Source: JAICYJ01 sp038212095
GTDB lineage: Bacteria > Actinomycetota > Thermoleophilia > Gaiellales > JAICJC01
Length of the DNA: 64,000 nt
Assembly: GCA_038212095.1 (NCBI GenBank)
Contig: JBBQUW010000007.1
Coordinates: 1 to 64,000, forward strand
Direction of reading: 5' to 3'
Shown: in pieces, positions 1 to 7,982 of the stretch
Layout: the number at the start of each line of letters is the position of its first letter
How positions within the stretch are numbered: position 1 is the stretch's first letter
Notes under the pieces: generated by a model
What the model was told of the DNA's origin: nothing
Databases searched by the model: none
The model's input: only the letters and a program-made list of their open reading frames with translations
Made by a program: the position numbers and the translations under genes

Positions 1-1
1 C

Positions 2-364
2 CTCGCCTACCTGAAGGCGCGCGAGGGCGTTCGCGACATGCTGGCGCACATCGGCGCCCACGACGCTGTGCTGTCGTTCGAGGAGGCGGAGGTGATCAGC
101 GCCACCCGCGAGGCGGCCAACCGGCTGACCAACTGCGACCGCGCCAACCTCGGCCGTGCCAGCGACGCCGCCCACCGCCAGCGCGAGGCGATCGCGCAGC
201 TCGACCTCGACCGGCTCGACCCCGGGCTGCGTCAGGTGGCCGAGCTGAGGCTGCGCTATCCGTCCAGCTCGATGGGCGAGCTGGGCGAGCGCGCGACCCC
301 TCCACTGAGCAAGTCAGCGGTCGCCCGTCGCATGAAAACCCTTATTTTCTTTACAGAATCCTAA
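2..364 (+). CDS. whiA: WhiA-family regulator, C-terminal part (5' end outside window)
   Basis: This is the C-terminal end of WhiA, the DNA-binding protein derived from LAGLIDADG homing endonucleases that controls sporulation and division genes in actinobacteria. The frame is open from base 2 to a TAA at 362-364, about 120 residues. The segment TREAANRLTNCDRANL and the terminal helix-turn-helix with PPLSKSAVARRM match the family. Placement directly before gap is the usual actinobacterial arrangement. The last ten codons are AT-rich, so the extreme C-terminus may have drifted. Identity is well supported; the start and the endonuclease-like domain lie outside the window. Confidence 0.88.
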   Translation, partial: LAYLKAREGVRDMLAHIGAHDAVLSFEEAEVISATREAANRLTNCDRANLGRASDAAHRQREAIAQLDLDRLDPGLRQVAELRLRYPSSSMGELGERATPPLSKSAVARRMKTLIFFTES

Positions 365-368
365 AGAT

Positions 369-382
369 CCCCCGAGTGGGGG
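369..382 (+). terminator. Short GC hairpin after whiA
   Basis: CCCCC and GGGGG arms enclose a GAGT tetraloop five bases after the whiA stop. The same GGGGG run can instead pair with CCCCC at 395-399, so two exclusive stems are possible. It may be a terminator or part of a larger structured RNA. No T-tract follows. Confidence 0.4.
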
Positions 383-421
383 TAGGAGCATCTGCCCCCT
401 CACACGATGATGGGAGGGTAA

Positions 422-505
422 GGCTTGTGGGTGACCTGGCATCCCTTGCGCGACAGACCTAGACCCCATCTGACGCTGCCCGATCTTGCCGGTCACCCAC
501 AAGCC
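422..505 (+). ncRNA. Candidate structured RNA between whiA and gap
   Basis: Bases 422-436 (GGCTTGTGGGTGACC) are perfectly complementary to 491-505. With one bulged base the helix continues through 438-441 and 487-490, giving about 19 paired positions. Inside it, 450-457 pairs with 469-476 with a single A-A mismatch. The result is an 84-base, almost fully paired hairpin in a non-coding gap. A -10-like TAGACT at 545-550 lies downstream, so the RNA could be independent of the gap messenger. It lacks the signature of bacterial SRP RNA and I cannot assign it to a known family. The strand is uncertain because a hairpin looks alike on both. Confidence 0.45.
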
Positions 506-587
506 CCGGGACCTCCACCCGGATCCCCTTCAGCCGCCAGTCGTTAGACTGGGGGCCGGGTATCCGTGAGCGATCTGGGGGTTCTTG

Positions 588-1586
588 ATGAGCGTGCGCG
601 TGGCGATCAACGGGTTCGGCCGCATCGGCCGCAACGTCTTCCGAGCGGCGAGAGAGCGAGGCGCCGACATCGAGATCGTGGCCGTCAACGACCTGACGAG
701 CGCCGCCACGCTCGCCCACCTGCTCAAGTACGACTCCGTCCACGGCAAGTACCCGGACGAGATCAGCGCCACCGACGACGGCCTGCTGGTCGCCGGCCGC
801 TCGGTCGCCGTGCTGTCGCAGCGCGATCCTGCGGCGCTGCCCTGGGCCGATATGGGCGTCGAGGTGGTGCTGGAGTCGACCGGCTTCTTCACCAAGCGCG
901 AGGGTGCCGCCAAGCACCTGGCCGCCGGTGCCCGCAAGGTCGTCATCAGCGCCCCCGCCACCGAGCCCGACATCACGATCTGCATGGGTGTCAACGATCA
1001 CCTCTACGACGCCGAGAGCCACCACGTGATCTCGAACGCCTCATGCACCACCAACTGCCTCGCGCCGCTGGCCAAGGTGCTGCTGGACAACTTCGGCATC
1101 CAGCGCGGCTACATGACCACAACGCACGCGTACACCAACGACCAGATGATCCTCGACCTGCCGCACGCCGATCTTCGACGGGCGCGGGCGGCCGCGATCA
1201 ACGTCATCCCGACGTCCACCGGCGCCGCCAAGGCGATCGGCTTCGTGCTACCGGAGCTGCTGGGCAAGCTGGATGGCATCTCGATGCGCGTGCCGGTGCC
1301 GGACGGCTCGGTCACCGACCTCGTCGCGGTGCTCGATCGCGAGACGACCAGGGATGAGGTGAACCAGGTGTTCGCGGCAGCGGCCGACAGTGGCACCTTC
1401 ACCGGCATCCTTCAGTACACGTCCGACCCGATCGTGTCCAGCGACATCGTCGGCAGCCCGTACAGCTCGATCTTCGACTCCGGCCTGACGATGGCCAACG
1501 GCAACCTGGTCAAGGTCGTCGCGTGGTACGACAACGAGTGGGGCTACTCGTGCCGCGTGGTCGACCTGATCAACAAGATCGCGTAG
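588..1586 (+). CDS. gap: Glyceraldehyde-3-phosphate dehydrogenase, type I
   Basis: Cytosolic enzyme that oxidises and phosphorylates glyceraldehyde 3-phosphate to 1,3-bisphosphoglycerate with NAD(P). The 332-residue protein has the Rossmann start VRVAINGFGRIGRN, the catalytic cysteine in SNASCTTNCLAP at about residue 150, and the HAYTNDQ segment. The length is normal. I chose the ATG at 588, preceded by a GGGGG ribosome-site-like run at 577-581; a TTG lies one codon earlier. It is the first gene of a glycolytic operon with pgk seven bases downstream. A TAGACT at 545-550 is a plausible -10 element for the operon. Confidence 0.97.
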   Translation: MSVRVAINGFGRIGRNVFRAARERGADIEIVAVNDLTSAATLAHLLKYDSVHGKYPDEISATDDGLLVAGRSVAVLSQRDPAALPWADMGVEVVLESTGFFTKREGAAKHLAAGARKVVISAPATEPDITICMGVNDHLYDAESHHVISNASCTTNCLAPLAKVLLDNFGIQRGYMTTTHAYTNDQMILDLPHADLRRARAAAINVIPTSTGAAKAIGFVLPELLGKLDGISMRVPVPDGSVTDLVAVLDRETTRDEVNQVFAAAADSGTFTGILQYTSDPIVSSDIVGSPYSSIFDSGLTMANGNLVKVVAWYDNEWGYSCRVVDLINKIA

Positions 1587-1593
1587 ACCGCCG

Positions 1594-2733
1594 GTGCGCA
1601 GCGTTCGCGACCTGGACGTTGGCGGCCGGCGCGTGCTGGTGCGCGCCGACCTGAACGTGCCGCTTGACGGCGGCCGGGTTGCCGACGACACCCGCATCAC
1701 CGCCGCCATGCCGACCGTGGAGCTGCTGCTGGAGCGAGGCGCGCGCGTCGTCCTGTGCTCCCATCTCGGTCGACCGCGCGGCGAGCCGAAGCCGGAGCTG
1801 TCGCTGCGACCGGTCGCAGACCGGATCGGCGAGCTGCTCGATCGAGACGTCGCGTTCGGAGACGAGCAGGGCGAGCTGCGGCTGCTCGAGAACCTGCGCT
1901 TCGACGTCCGTGAGGAGCTGAACGATCCCGGCTTCGCGGCCGAGCTGGCCGCTCAGGCCGACCTGTACGTGAACGACGCCTTCGGTGCCGCACACCGCGC
2001 GCACGCCTCCACCGAGGGCGTCGCCCACCTGCTGCCGGCGGCGGCCGGCCTGCTGCTGGAGGCTGAGCTGAACGCGTTCGCGCGCCTGCTCGACCAGCCG
2101 CAGCATCCATTCGTGGTCGTGATCGGAGGCGTCAAGGTGGCGGACAAGATCGGCGTGATCGAGCGCTTCACCCAGATCGCCGACTCGATCCTGATCGGCG
2201 GCGCCATGGCCTTCACGTTCCTGTCCGCCGCCGGCGTCGCGGTCGGCTCCTCACGCCACGAGGACGAGGACGGTCAGGCTACGGCCCGACAGGCTGTGGA
2301 GGATGCCGGTGTGCGCGGCTGTGAGCTGCTGCTGCCGGTGGACGTGGTGGTCGCCGATCGGTTTGCCGCCGATGCCGAGACGCGGATCGTCAACGCGGAC
2401 GAGATCCCCGACGGGTGGATGGGGCTCGACGTGGGGCCCCGAACGAGCGAGCTGTTTGCCGGCCGGCTGGCGGCCGCCCGCACCGTTTTCTGGAACGGCC
2501 CGATGGGCGTATTCGAGCTGGAGCCGTTCGCCCAGGGCACGCTGGCGCTGGCACGCGCGGTCGCCGCCTCGGACGCGGTCTCGGTGGTCGGCGGCGGCGA
2601 CTCGGTGGCGGCCGTCAACGTGGCCGGCGTCGCCGATCAGATCACGCACGTCTCGACCGGCGGCGGCGCGGCGCTGGAGCTGGTTGAGGGTAAGACGCTG
2701 CCGGGAGTCGCGGCGCTGGAGCAGACCTCATGA
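1594..2733 (+). CDS. pgk: Phosphoglycerate kinase
   Basis: Transfers the acyl phosphate of 1,3-bisphosphoglycerate to ADP, the first ATP-yielding step of glycolysis. The 379-residue protein carries the substrate-site motifs VRADLNVPL near the N-terminus and SHLGRP around residue 53. The nucleotide-site glycine cluster VVGGGDSVAAV lies near residue 335. It is slightly shorter than the usual 390-400 residues but has no obvious gap. It starts with GTG seven bases after gap, and its 3' end overlaps the tpiA start in an ATGA arrangement, which suggests translational coupling. Confidence 0.96.
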   Translation: MRSVRDLDVGGRRVLVRADLNVPLDGGRVADDTRITAAMPTVELLLERGARVVLCSHLGRPRGEPKPELSLRPVADRIGELLDRDVAFGDEQGELRLLENLRFDVREELNDPGFAAELAAQADLYVNDAFGAAHRAHASTEGVAHLLPAAAGLLLEAELNAFARLLDQPQHPFVVVIGGVKVADKIGVIERFTQIADSILIGGAMAFTFLSAAGVAVGSSRHEDEDGQATARQAVEDAGVRGCELLLPVDVVVADRFAADAETRIVNADEIPDGWMGLDVGPRTSELFAGRLAAARTVFWNGPMGVFELEPFAQGTLALARAVAASDAVSVVGGGDSVAAVNVAGVADQITHVSTGGGAALELVEGKTLPGVAALEQTS

Positions 2734-3461
2734 GCGAGCGCCGTCCGTTTGTGGCCGGCAATTGGAAGATGCACAAGACGGCGTCCGAGGCCGGCAGTTT
2801 CGTGCGCGACCTGGCCGCGCGCGTGCCGGACGGCGTGGACGCCGCTGTGTGCGTCCCCTACACCTCGCTGGCGGCCGCGGTGGCAGCCGCCTCGGGGACG
2901 CCGTTGCAGGTCTACGCCCAGAACATGCACCAGCAGCCGCAGGGAGCCTTCACCGGCGAGGTGTCGGCGGCGATGCTGGTCGACCTTGGCGTGCACGGTG
3001 TGCTGCTTGGGCACAGCGAGCGGCGCCAGTACTTCAACGAGACCGACGCGGCGCTGGCCGCCAAGGTGGACGCGGCCTTCGCGGCCGGCCTGGACGTGAT
3101 CCTGGCGGTGGGCGAGAGCGAGCAGCAGCGCGAGGCCGGTCAGACCGACCAGGTGCTCGCCGACCAGGTCAACCTCGGCTGCGACCCCGCTCGCGGCCGG
3201 CTGCTGACGATCGCCTACGAGCCGATCTGGGCGATCGGCACCGGCCGCACGGCCACCCCGCAGGTGGCCCAGCAGGCGCACAGCTTCATCCGCTCGCTGT
3301 TTCCGGACGCGGTTGCGACCGAGATGCGGATCCAGTACGGCGGCAGCATGAAGCCCGACAACGCCGCCGAGCTGCTCGCCCAGCGTGATATCGACGGCGG
3401 GCTGATCGGCGGTGCCAGCCTCGAGTTGGAGCCGTTACTGGCGATCCTCTCGGCGGCGTGA
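2730..3461 (+). CDS. tpiA: Triosephosphate isomerase
   Basis: Interconverts dihydroxyacetone phosphate and glyceraldehyde 3-phosphate. The 243-residue TIM barrel shows GNWKMHKT with the active-site Lys, LGHSERR with the electrophilic His, and YEPIWAIGTG with the catalytic Glu. The phosphate-binding loop near the C-terminus (GGSMKPDN) is intact. The start ATG overlaps the pgk stop, and the last codons overlap the GTG of gpmI, so four glycolytic genes form one coupled operon. The order gap-pgk-tpiA is common; having gpmI directly next in the same operon is less usual in actinobacteria. Confidence 0.96.
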   Translation: MSERRPFVAGNWKMHKTASEAGSFVRDLAARVPDGVDAAVCVPYTSLAAAVAAASGTPLQVYAQNMHQQPQGAFTGEVSAAMLVDLGVHGVLLGHSERRQYFNETDAALAAKVDAAFAAGLDVILAVGESEQQREAGQTDQVLADQVNLGCDPARGRLLTIAYEPIWAIGTGRTATPQVAQQAHSFIRSLFPDAVATEMRIQYGGSMKPDNAAELLAQRDIDGGLIGGASLELEPLLAILSAA

Positions 3462-4948
3462 GCGGCTCCGTCTACCTGGTCGTGCTGGACGGTTGGGGGC
3501 TTGCCCCGCCGAGCGCGGGCAACGCCGTCGACCTGGCCGATACGCCCGTGTTTGACCGGTTGTGGGCCGAGAATCCGCACACCACGCTCGCCGCCAGCGG
3601 CCGCGCGGTCGGCCTGCCGGAGGGCCAGATGGGCAACAGTGAGGTCGGCCATCTCAACCTGGGTGCAGGCCGGGTGGTGCTGCAGGACCTGGTACGGATC
3701 TCGGAGGATGTGCGATCTGGCGGCCTTTTCGAGAACCCGGTGCTGCAGGAAGCGTGCCGGGTCGGGCGCGGCAGCGCTCTGCACCTGATCGGGCTGGCGT
3801 CCGACGGCGGCGTCCACAGCCACATCGATCACCTGCTGACGCTGGTCGAGATGGCGCAGCGCGAGCGGGTCGAGCACGTCCACGTGCACGCGTTCACCGA
3901 CGGCCGTGACGTCTCGCCGACCAGCGGCGCCGGCTTCGTTGAGCGGATCCCGCACCTGGCGACGCTCTGTGGCCGTTTCTACGGCATGGATCGCGACCGC
4001 CGCTGGGACCGCACCAAGCGTGCATATGACGCGATCGTGCACGGCCTCGGCGAGCGCAGCGATGATCCCGCCGCGACACTCCGGGCCGGATACGCGCGGG
4101 GCGTGACGGACGAGTTCGTCGAGCCGATCGTGGTCGGCGACCCGGCCCGCGGTCGCGTCGCCGCCGGGGACGCGGTCGTGTTCTTCAACTTCCGTCCCGA
4201 CCGTTGCCGTCAGCTGTTCGACAGCCTGTTCGATCGCGACTTCACCGGCTTCGATCGCGGCGCCGATCCGCCGCCCCTGCCGAGCCTGGTGCAGATGACC
4301 GAGTACGCCGAACGCTTCACCGCGCCGGTGGCCTATCCCTCCCGGGCGGTCACCGCCGTGCTATCCGAGACGCTGTCGAAGTCGGGGCTCGAGCAGCTGC
4401 ACGTGGCCGAGACCGAGAAGTATCCGCACGTCACCTACTTCTTTGACGGCGGCAGCGAGGCGCGCAGCAGCGGCGAGCAGTGGCAACTGGTCGACTCGCC
4501 GCGCGATGTGCAGACCTACGACAAGAAGCCTTCCATGAGCGCTGAGGGTGTCGCCGACCTGTTCTGCGCCGGCATCGAGGACGGCCGGTACCGTTTCGGC
4601 CTGGTCAACTTCGCGAATGCCGACATGGTCGGACACACCGGGGTGATCGCGGCCGTGGTGGAGGCGGTCGAGACGGTCGATAGCTGCCTGGGCCGCGTGG
4701 TCGAGGCCGTGGCGCGGGCCGGAGCCGTCTGCTTGATCACCGCCGACCACGGCAACGCGGAGCAGATGCTGGAGCCGGACGGCAGCCCCCACACCGCCCA
4801 CACCACCAATCCGGTTCCCCTGATCGTGACCGGCCGCCGCGGCGCCCTGCGCGACGGCGGGCGGCTTGCGGATATCGCACCGACCGTGCTCGATCTGCTG
4901 GACGTCGGCGTGCCGGCTGAGATGAGCGGCAGCTCGCTGCTGCGGTAG
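3458..4948 (+). CDS. gpmI: 2,3-bisphosphoglycerate-independent phosphoglycerate mutase
   Basis: Manganese-dependent enzyme of the alkaline phosphatase superfamily that interconverts 3- and 2-phosphoglycerate through a phosphoserine. The 496-residue protein has the metal-binding start VVLDGWGLAP and the catalytic Ser in MGNSEVGHLN. It also has the HSHIDH/TDGRDVSP segment of the transferase domain and the metal site TADHGNAEQM near the C-terminus. Length is close to the family norm. It starts at GTG 3458, overlapping the tpiA stop by four bases. It supplies the 2-phosphoglycerate that the kinase encoded at 35.9 kb would use. Confidence 0.95.
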   Translation: MSGSVYLVVLDGWGLAPPSAGNAVDLADTPVFDRLWAENPHTTLAASGRAVGLPEGQMGNSEVGHLNLGAGRVVLQDLVRISEDVRSGGLFENPVLQEACRVGRGSALHLIGLASDGGVHSHIDHLLTLVEMAQRERVEHVHVHAFTDGRDVSPTSGAGFVERIPHLATLCGRFYGMDRDRRWDRTKRAYDAIVHGLGERSDDPAATLRAGYARGVTDEFVEPIVVGDPARGRVAAGDAVVFFNFRPDRCRQLFDSLFDRDFTGFDRGADPPPLPSLVQMTEYAERFTAPVAYPSRAVTAVLSETLSKSGLEQLHVAETEKYPHVTYFFDGGSEARSSGEQWQLVDSPRDVQTYDKKPSMSAEGVADLFCAGIEDGRYRFGLVNFANADMVGHTGVIAAVVEAVETVDSCLGRVVEAVARAGAVCLITADHGNAEQMLEPDGSPHTAHTTNPVPLIVTGRRGALRDGGRLADIAPTVLDLLDVGVPAEMSGSSLLR

Positions 4949-5034
4949 CCGGTACCCGCGAGACCGGATGGCGATTGGCCATTGTGGTGTAATTGCCGCC
5001 CTTGCGTACTCCGCCTGTGCGTGGTGTACAGTGC

Positions 5035-5646
5035 GTGCGGTTTTCGTCACCACCCCGACACAATTTCGCCCTGGAGCAGCCAGACCCCGACATCCTTCGG
5101 CTCGCACGACGCGGTGATGAGCGTGCGTTCGCGCTGATCGTCCGCCAGTACCAGGGGCCGCTGTTCAACTACGTCGCGCGCGTGCTGTCGGGTGACCGGG
5201 CGATGGCCGAGGACATGTGCCAAGAGGTGTTCCTGCGCGTCTACCAGGCGCTGCCTGGTTTCGATGCGCGCTGCCAGTTCACCACCTGGCTGTTCCAGGT
5301 CGCCAAGCACCGCGTCGTCGACGAGCTGCGGGCGCGCGAGCGGCGGGGCCGTCCCTCGGTCGAGCTGGACGTGGTCGCCCACCTGCACGTGGCGGCGGTC
5401 GAGACGGAGTCGGTGGACGAGATGGATTCCGTCTGGCGATCGATCGGAGCGCTCTCGCTCGACCTTAAGATGGCGCTGCTGCTGCGCGACGTGGTCGGGC
5501 TCAGCTACGCCGAGATCGCCGACTCGCTGGAGACGACGCTGGCGACGGTGAAGTGGCGGATCTACAAGGCTCGTGAGACTGTCGCGGCCGAGCTGGTGCG
5601 CGAGGGCTACGGCCGCTCGACTCGCCCCGCCACCCGTTCCGCATAG
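5035..5646 (+). CDS. ECF-type RNA polymerase sigma factor
   Basis: Extracytoplasmic-function sigma factor of about 200 residues. Region 2 is visible as CQEVFLRVYQALPGF plus TTWLFQVAKHRVVDELR. Region 4 is visible as LRDVVGLSYAEIADSL followed by TVKWRIYKARE. No adjacent anti-sigma gene is present: the next gene is convergent, with a one-base gap. The start is uncertain. GTG codons at 5017 and 5035 are in frame, and a TTGCGT (5002-5007) with TACAGT (5027-5032) could be a promoter, which would force a start further downstream near residue LEQPDPD. Family assignment is firm; regulon unknown. Confidence 0.85.
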   Translation: MRFSSPPRHNFALEQPDPDILRLARRGDERAFALIVRQYQGPLFNYVARVLSGDRAMAEDMCQEVFLRVYQALPGFDARCQFTTWLFQVAKHRVVDELRARERRGRPSVELDVVAHLHVAAVETESVDEMDSVWRSIGALSLDLKMALLLRDVVGLSYAEIADSLETTLATVKWRIYKARETVAAELVREGYGRSTRPATRSA

Positions 5647-5647
5647 A

Positions 5648-6376
5648 TCAGCGGCCGTCGGCCAGCCTGCTGGCCAGCGTGGGGGGCAGCTCGGCGTCGA
5701 TGATCGCGCGCTGCGCCCGCTCGATGTCGTAGTCCACCCGCCGCCACCACGCGACCCGTGACTCGAGGTCGAGCACCATGTATGAGGCGCGCGGATCGTT
5801 GTCTCGCGGCTGGCCGACCGATCCGGGGTTGAGCAGCCAACGGTCGGCTGTCAGGGCAAGCTCACTCGGCTGCATGTGGCCACCCAGCGCGCGCCCGTCA
5901 TCGCCGGGCCGGTAGGCCAGCGGCACGTGGCTGTGGCCGACCAGGCACAGGTCGGCGCCCTGCATGTCCAGGCAGTGCTGGGCGGTGCGGCCGTCGATCA
6001 CGTACTCCCAGACCGGGTCGCGCGGGCTGGCGTGGTGCATCACCACGCCGTGCCGCTCGCCGCTCGGCTGCAGCGAGCGCAGCATCTCCAGCGCCTCGTC
6101 TGACAACACCTTGGCCGCCCAGCGTGCGGCCACGCCGGCATCGTGGGCGAACACCGCCATGTCGACGCTGCCGTTCACGACCAGGTCGTGGTTTCCCGCC
6201 AGGCACACCTCGGCCAGGTCGGTCACGACCTGCGTGCACGCCTCGGGATCGGCGTTGTAGCCGACCAGGTCTCCGAGGCACCACAGCTCCTCGGTCTGCT
6301 CCTGCTCGATCGCCGCGAGCGCCGCCTCGAGGGCGGGCAGGTTTCCGTGCACATCGGAGATGACGGCCACTTTCAC
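5648..6376 (-). CDS. YfcE-like metallophosphoesterase
   Basis: Calcineurin-like phosphoesterase of 242 residues. The dimetal motifs are all present: VISDVHGN at the N-terminus, CLGDLVGYN near residue 35, LAGNHD near 61, VVMHHASP near 112 and LVGHSHVP near 147. Proteins of this MJ0936/YfcE type hydrolyse phosphodiester model substrates in vitro; the cellular substrate is unknown. It starts with GTG at 6376 with no ribosome site. A -10-like TAGAGT read on this strand (6391-6386) suggests a leaderless transcript from the shared divergent promoter. It converges on the ECF sigma gene. Confidence 0.88.
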   Translation of the reverse strand: MKVAVISDVHGNLPALEAALAAIEQEQTEELWCLGDLVGYNADPEACTQVVTDLAEVCLAGNHDLVVNGSVDMAVFAHDAGVAARWAAKVLSDEALEMLRSLQPSGERHGVVMHHASPRDPVWEYVIDGRTAQHCLDMQGADLCLVGHSHVPLAYRPGDDGRALGGHMQPSELALTADRWLLNPGSVGQPRDNDPRASYMVLDLESRVAWWRRVDYDIERAQRAIIDAELPPTLASRLADGR

Positions 6377-6379
6377 GAG

Positions 6380-6396
6380 ATCGGTACTCTACCGAT
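6380..6396. promoter_or_regulatory. Palindromic divergent promoter
   Basis: ATCGGTA and TACCGAT flank a CTC centre. TACTCT (6385-6390) is a -10-like box for the protease and TAGAGT (6391-6386 on the minus strand) one for the phosphoesterase. Both start codons lie nine bases beyond their box. The boxes overlap, so polymerase could serve only one direction at a time. Confidence 0.55.
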
Positions 6397-6399
6397 GCC

Positions 6400-7575
6400 G
6401 TGCGCCGCGCCCTCCTGCTCGCCCTGCCGCTGACAGCGCTGGCCGTCTGGCTGTGGACGTCCGCTGGGCTGCCGGGCGCGACTCCGGCGCCGCTCGCGGC
6501 CCGGGCCGTCTTCAGCCCGGGCCAGATCGACTGCGCCCAGTCCTACCGCGAGGCCGGCTACCTGCTGACGCTGGCCGTGCTCGGCCTGCAGTTGCTGGCC
6601 GTCTGGCTGCTGGCGTGGAGCGGCCGGGGCTGGGCGGCGCGGCTGCCGGCGGCCGCAGCCGCAGCCGCCGTCGCGTGTGTGGTCGCGCTCGTCCCACTGC
6701 CGATCGAGTACTGGCAGCATCTGCGCGCACGCGACGCCGGCATCGACCTGCGTGGCGGCTGGGCGTGGGCGGCCGACGCGGCGCTGTCGGCCGGCCTGTG
6801 GGTGATCGCGGTGACGGCCGTCTATGCGATCGGTCGCGTCGCGTACCGCCGGCGGGGCGGAGTGGCGGTGGCCGTGTCGGCCTGGGCGGCGGTGGCGCTG
6901 TTCACCGCGCTGCAGCCGGTCGTGATCGATCCGCTGTTCATCTCCACGCGGCCGTTGCCGCCGGCCGCCGCAGCCCAGGCGGCACAGCTCGAGCGGCGGA
7001 TGGGTGTGGATGCTCCGCTGTCGGTGTCCGACGCCTCATCCCGCACCACTGCCGAGAACGCGATGGTGGACGGGCTCGGCCCAACCGTACGGGTGGTGGT
7101 GGACGACACCTCGCTGGCGCAGCCGCCGCGCCAGGTGCGCGCGCTGCTGGCCCACGAGCTGGCCCACGTCAGCCGCCGCCATACGCTGGCCGGCGTGCTC
7201 TGGTTTGGGGTCATCGGCCTGCCGGCGATCCTGCTGGTGCTGACCGTGGCCGGACGCCTGACCGGTGGCCGCCCCGAGACGGCCGCATCGGTGCCGGTGC
7301 TGCTGGCGTGCGCATTGACGATGGCGACGCTGCTGCTGCCGGTCGAGAACCTGATCTCGCGCAGGATCGAGAGCGAGGCCGACCGGGTGGGCCTCCGCGC
7401 AACCCACGACCCGGCTGGGATGGAGGCGCTCAACCGCCGGCTGGCGCTCGTCGACCTGTCCAACCCGGCGCCGCCGTCGTGGGCGGTGTGGCTGCTGTTC
7501 GACCATCCTCCGGTGATGGAGCGGATCGCGGCCGCGCGCGCCTACGCCTCGTCGTCTGGCTCGTCGGCGCCGTAG
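6400..7575 (+). CDS. M48-family membrane zinc metalloprotease (Ste24/HtpX-like)
   Basis: Integral membrane protease of 391 residues. The N-terminus is a signal-anchor-like hydrophobic stretch, with further membrane segments around residues 45-70, 78-95 and 125-150. The zinc motif HELAH lies in LLAHELAHVSRRH near residue 250, and the third ligand is probably in RIESEADRVGLR near 325. That order matches Ste24-type M48 peptidases, which process or degrade membrane proteins. The start GTG has no ribosome site but sits nine bases after TACTCT, suggesting leaderless expression. Its 3' end overlaps the convergent DUF3467 gene by 34 bases. Confidence 0.88.
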   Translation: MRRALLLALPLTALAVWLWTSAGLPGATPAPLAARAVFSPGQIDCAQSYREAGYLLTLAVLGLQLLAVWLLAWSGRGWAARLPAAAAAAAVACVVALVPLPIEYWQHLRARDAGIDLRGGWAWAADAALSAGLWVIAVTAVYAIGRVAYRRRGGVAVAVSAWAAVALFTALQPVVIDPLFISTRPLPPAAAAQAAQLERRMGVDAPLSVSDASSRTTAENAMVDGLGPTVRVVVDDTSLAQPPRQVRALLAHELAHVSRRHTLAGVLWFGVIGLPAILLVLTVAGRLTGGRPETAASVPVLLACALTMATLLLPVENLISRRIESEADRVGLRATHDPAGMEALNRRLALVDLSNPAPPSWAVWLLFDHPPVMERIAAARAYASSSGSSAP

Positions 7576-7889
7576 TCGTCGTCCTGCCCGTCGAACTCGG
7601 GCAGGTTCTTGATCCCCTCGCGGGTGCGCCACTTGGAGTCGTTGTCGCCCATCGCCTCGATCAGCTCCTGCATGAAGCGAGCCGACAGGTTGATGCGGGA
7701 GACGACCACGCCCGGCACCTCGTCCTCTTCGACCTCGTGGTCGACGCGCGCGAAGGTGATCGTGAACTCGTAGTCGGAGTGGCTGACGTTGGCGAAGTTC
7801 GCGTACACGCCGGCCATGATCTCCGGGGTGAAGTGGATGTTCAGGTGGCGTTCCCTCGGCTCGTCCTCGTTCCACTCGGATTCCGACAC
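7542..7889 (-). CDS. DUF3467 domain protein
   Basis: A 115-residue acidic protein. The core GVYANFANVSHSDYEFTITF followed by SRINLSARFMQELIEAM matches the DUF3467 family, small cytosolic proteins of unknown function. The C-terminus is strongly acidic (DDDYGADEPDDEA). I placed the start at GTG 7889 because AAGGGGTGG lies shortly upstream on this strand; upstream sequence in frame is antisense to argS. The gene overlaps the M48 protease tail by 34 bases and diverges from argS. No function can be inferred. Confidence 0.85.
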   Translation of the reverse strand: MSESEWNEDEPRERHLNIHFTPEIMAGVYANFANVSHSDYEFTITFARVDHEVEEDEVPGVVVSRINLSARFMQELIEAMGDNDSKWRTREGIKNLPEFDGQDDDYGADEPDDEA

Positions 7890-7970
7890 TGCTGACCACC
7901 CCTTCTTGGACTGTTGTTGGCGTGGGGGACAGCGTAGATGATCGCTTCCGCGTCGCCGTCTCACCGCCAC

Positions 7971-7976
7971 TACGAT
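7971..7976 (+). promoter_or_regulatory. -10 box of argS
   Basis: TACGAT lies six bases before the argS ATG, with no ribosome site between. This fits a leaderless transcript. No clear -35 element is visible. Confidence 0.45.
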
Positions 7977-7982
7977 GGCCAG

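Noticed and set aside
422..505. Signal recognition particle RNA or 6S RNA
   Set aside because: The long hairpin has neither the conserved SRP domain IV (GGAA tetraloop and internal loops) nor the size and central bubble of 6S RNA.
5002..5032. Certain promoter for the ECF sigma gene
   Set aside because: TTGCGT and TACAGT are 19 bases apart, and the transcript would begin after both candidate GTG starts, so the assignment was left open.
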